Shown here: in pieces, positions 62,650 through 64,000 of the stretch
Position numbering within the stretch: position 1 is the first letter of the stretch
How the letters are laid out: each line of letters begins with the position of its first letter
Assembly (NCBI RefSeq): GCF_041435015.1
Contig: NZ_CP107989.1
Coordinates: 992,001 to 1,056,000, forward strand
Length of the DNA: 64,000 nt
DNA from: Streptomyces canus
GTDB lineage: Bacteria; Actinomycetota; Actinomycetes; Streptomycetales; Streptomycetaceae
Direction of reading: 5' to 3'
Translations under genes and position numbers: made by a program
Notes under the pieces: generated by a model
The model's input: only the letters and a program-made list of their open reading frames with translations
Databases searched by the model: none
What the model was told of the DNA's origin: nothing

Positions 62650-64000
62650 ATGTCCCAGAAGACTCTGACCGAGAGCGGACAGGAGGGCGCCGTCGAGGCG
62701 CCGACCGACGCTTCGGCCAAGCGGTGGTGGATTCTCGCCGTCGTCGCGCTCGCCCAGTTGATGGTGGTCCTGGACGCCACCATCGTGAACATCGCCCTGC
62801 CCTCGGCCCAGGCCGACCTCGGTTTCTCCGACGCCAACCGGCAGTGGATCGTCACGGCCTACGCGCTGGCGTTCGCCTCCCTGCTCCTGCTCGGCGGGCG
62901 GATAGCCGACCTCTTCGGCCGCAAGACGGCCTTCCTCATCGGTGTCGTCGGCTTCGCGGCCGTCTCCGCGCTCGGCGGCGCCGCCACCAACTTCGAGATG
63001 CTGGTCACCGCCCGCGCGCTGCAGGGCGCCTTCGGCGCGCTCCTCGCGCCGGCCGCGCTGTCCCTGCTCAACACGACGTTCACCGACGCCCGCGAGCGGG
63101 CCCGGGCGTTCAGCGTGTACGGCGCCATCGCCGGTGCCGGCGGTGCGGTGGGTCTGCTGCTCGGCGGCGTCCTGACCGACGCGCTCGACTGGCGCTGGAC
63201 CCTGTACGTCAACGTCGTCATCGCCGTCGTCGCCTTCGCGGGCGGCTGGCTGCTGCTGCACAACCACCGTGACGCCGCGAACTCCAAGCTGGACGTGCCC
63301 GGCACGCTGCTGGTGGCCGCCGGTCTCTTCTCCCTGGTGTACGGCTTCTCCAACGCCGAGACGCACGACTGGGGTTCTCCCGAGACCTGGGGCTTCCTGG
63401 TCGCGGGCGGAGCGCTGCTGGCCGCCTTCGCCTGGTGGCAGACCCGTGCCGCGCACCCGCTGCTGCCCCTGCGCATCCTGCTGGACCGCAACCGGGCGGC
63501 CTCCTTCCTGGCCGTGCTGATCTCCGGCGGCGGCATGTTCGGTGTCTTCCTCTTCCTCACCTACTACCTCCAGCTGAACCTGGGCTTCAGCCCCACCAAG
63601 ACGGGTGTGGCCTTCCTGCCGATGGTCGCCGCCCTGATGGTGGCGGCCCAGGTCAGCACCACCATGCTGGTCCCCCGGATCGGTCCGAAGGTGGTCATCC
63701 CGCTGGGCTTCGCGGTCGCCGCGGTCGGCATGGCCTGGCTGACCGGGATCGGCGTCGGCTCCAGCTACCTGTCCGCCGTACTGCCGCAGCTGATCGTGAC
63801 CGGCTTCGGCCTCGGCCTGGTCATGCCGCCGGCCATGCAACTGGCCACCGGCGGGGTCGCGGCCGAGGACGCCGGAGTGGCCTCGGCCACCGTCAACGCC
63901 ATGCAGCAGGTGGGCGGTTCGATCGGCACCGCGCTGCTGAACACGCTGGCCGCGAGCGCCGCCACCGACTACCTGGCCGGCAAGGACCCGACGAACAAGC
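62650..64000 (+). CDS. DHA2 family MFS efflux transporter (3' end outside window)
   Basis: 450 residues are visible. The first helix WWILAVVALAQLMVVLDATI and the motif IVNIALPSAQADLGFS are typical of 14-helix EmrB/QacA-type drug exporters. LLLLGGRIADLFGRKTAFLI is motif A and ARALQGAFGALLAPAALSLL motif B/C region. The protein is cut by the window edge after YLAGKDPTNK. It is an intact relative of the broken MFS gene at 32929-34266. Starts at ATG 62650; no strong ribosome binding site. Two palindromic operators precede it. Confidence 0.9.
   Translation, partial: MSQKTLTESGQEGAVEAPTDASAKRWWILAVVALAQLMVVLDATIVNIALPSAQADLGFSDANRQWIVTAYALAFASLLLLGGRIADLFGRKTAFLIGVVGFAAVSALGGAATNFEMLVTARALQGAFGALLAPAALSLLNTTFTDARERARAFSVYGAIAGAGGAVGLLLGGVLTDALDWRWTLYVNVVIAVVAFAGGWLLLHNHRDAANSKLDVPGTLLVAAGLFSLVYGFSNAETHDWGSPETWGFLVAGGALLAAFAWWQTRAAHPLLPLRILLDRNRAASFLAVLISGGGMFGVFLFLTYYLQLNLGFSPTKTGVAFLPMVAALMVAAQVSTTMLVPRIGPKVVIPLGFAVAAVGMAWLTGIGVGSSYLSAVLPQLIVTGFGLGLVMPPAMQLATGGVAAEDAGVASATVNAMQQVGGSIGTALLNTLAASAATDYLAGKDPTNK

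Overview
The window is Streptomyces-type chromosomal DNA. GC is very high, third codon positions are almost all G or C, GTG starts are common, and the gene set is typical of the genus: a SapB-type (ram/amf) lanthipeptide locus, S-(hydroxymethyl)mycothiol dehydrogenase, streptogrisin-like proteases, SpoIIE-type phosphatases and a ZTP riboswitch in front of folD. No rRNA, tRNA, CRISPR array or intact insertion sequence was seen.

Left part (1-31 kb): a membrane-anchored S1 protease; a DMT permease; a ROK-regulated sugar uptake and oxidation operon (two ABC permeases, a lipoprotein and a Gfo/Idh/MocA oxidoreductase) transcribed away from its regulator; an L,D-transpeptidase; two SDRs; a mycothiol-dependent formaldehyde detoxification pair; a sulfane-sulfur module (MBL-rhodanese fusion, TauE exporter, CstR-like repressor, YgaP-like rhodanese) tied together by three G-tract palindromes; an ABC exporter; a MarR/TPR divergent pair; folD with its riboswitch; and secreted GH27, beta-propeller and GH5 proteins. 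It ends with a TetM/OtrA-like GTPase preceded by a well-placed upstream ORF.

Middle (31-40 kb): a zone of gene decay. Remnants of coxE-like and coxG-like genes flank an intact xdhC, followed by a multiply broken DHA2-type MFS gene and another gene tail. Then come surface-sugar genes (GT2 glycosyltransferase, SAM methyltransferase, nucleotidyltransferase) and a CBS protein.

Right part (40-64 kb): a peptide-export region. A SapB-like class III lanthipeptide locus (ramC, ramS, ramA, ramB, and convergent ramR) sits between two SpoIIE-family phosphatases. The ramS core has two Ser-x-x-Ser-x-x-x-Cys ring motifs, and ramB carries a 147-bp tandem repeat in its linker. After a second S1 protease with an Ala-Gly-rich tail and a thioesterase pseudogene comes a separate NHLM-type export cassette: a 71-residue double-glycine precursor whose 48-residue core has no Cys, no aromatic and no basic residue, an HlyD-like adaptor, a C39 peptidase/ABC exporter and a second large ABC exporter. 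No modification enzyme is present with it, which makes it the best candidate for an undescribed system. An SRPBCC protein and a DHA2 efflux pump (cut by the window edge) with two palindromic operators close the window.

Both peptide loci share a design: precursor gene, strong hairpin, export genes. This would give much precursor mRNA and little exporter mRNA.
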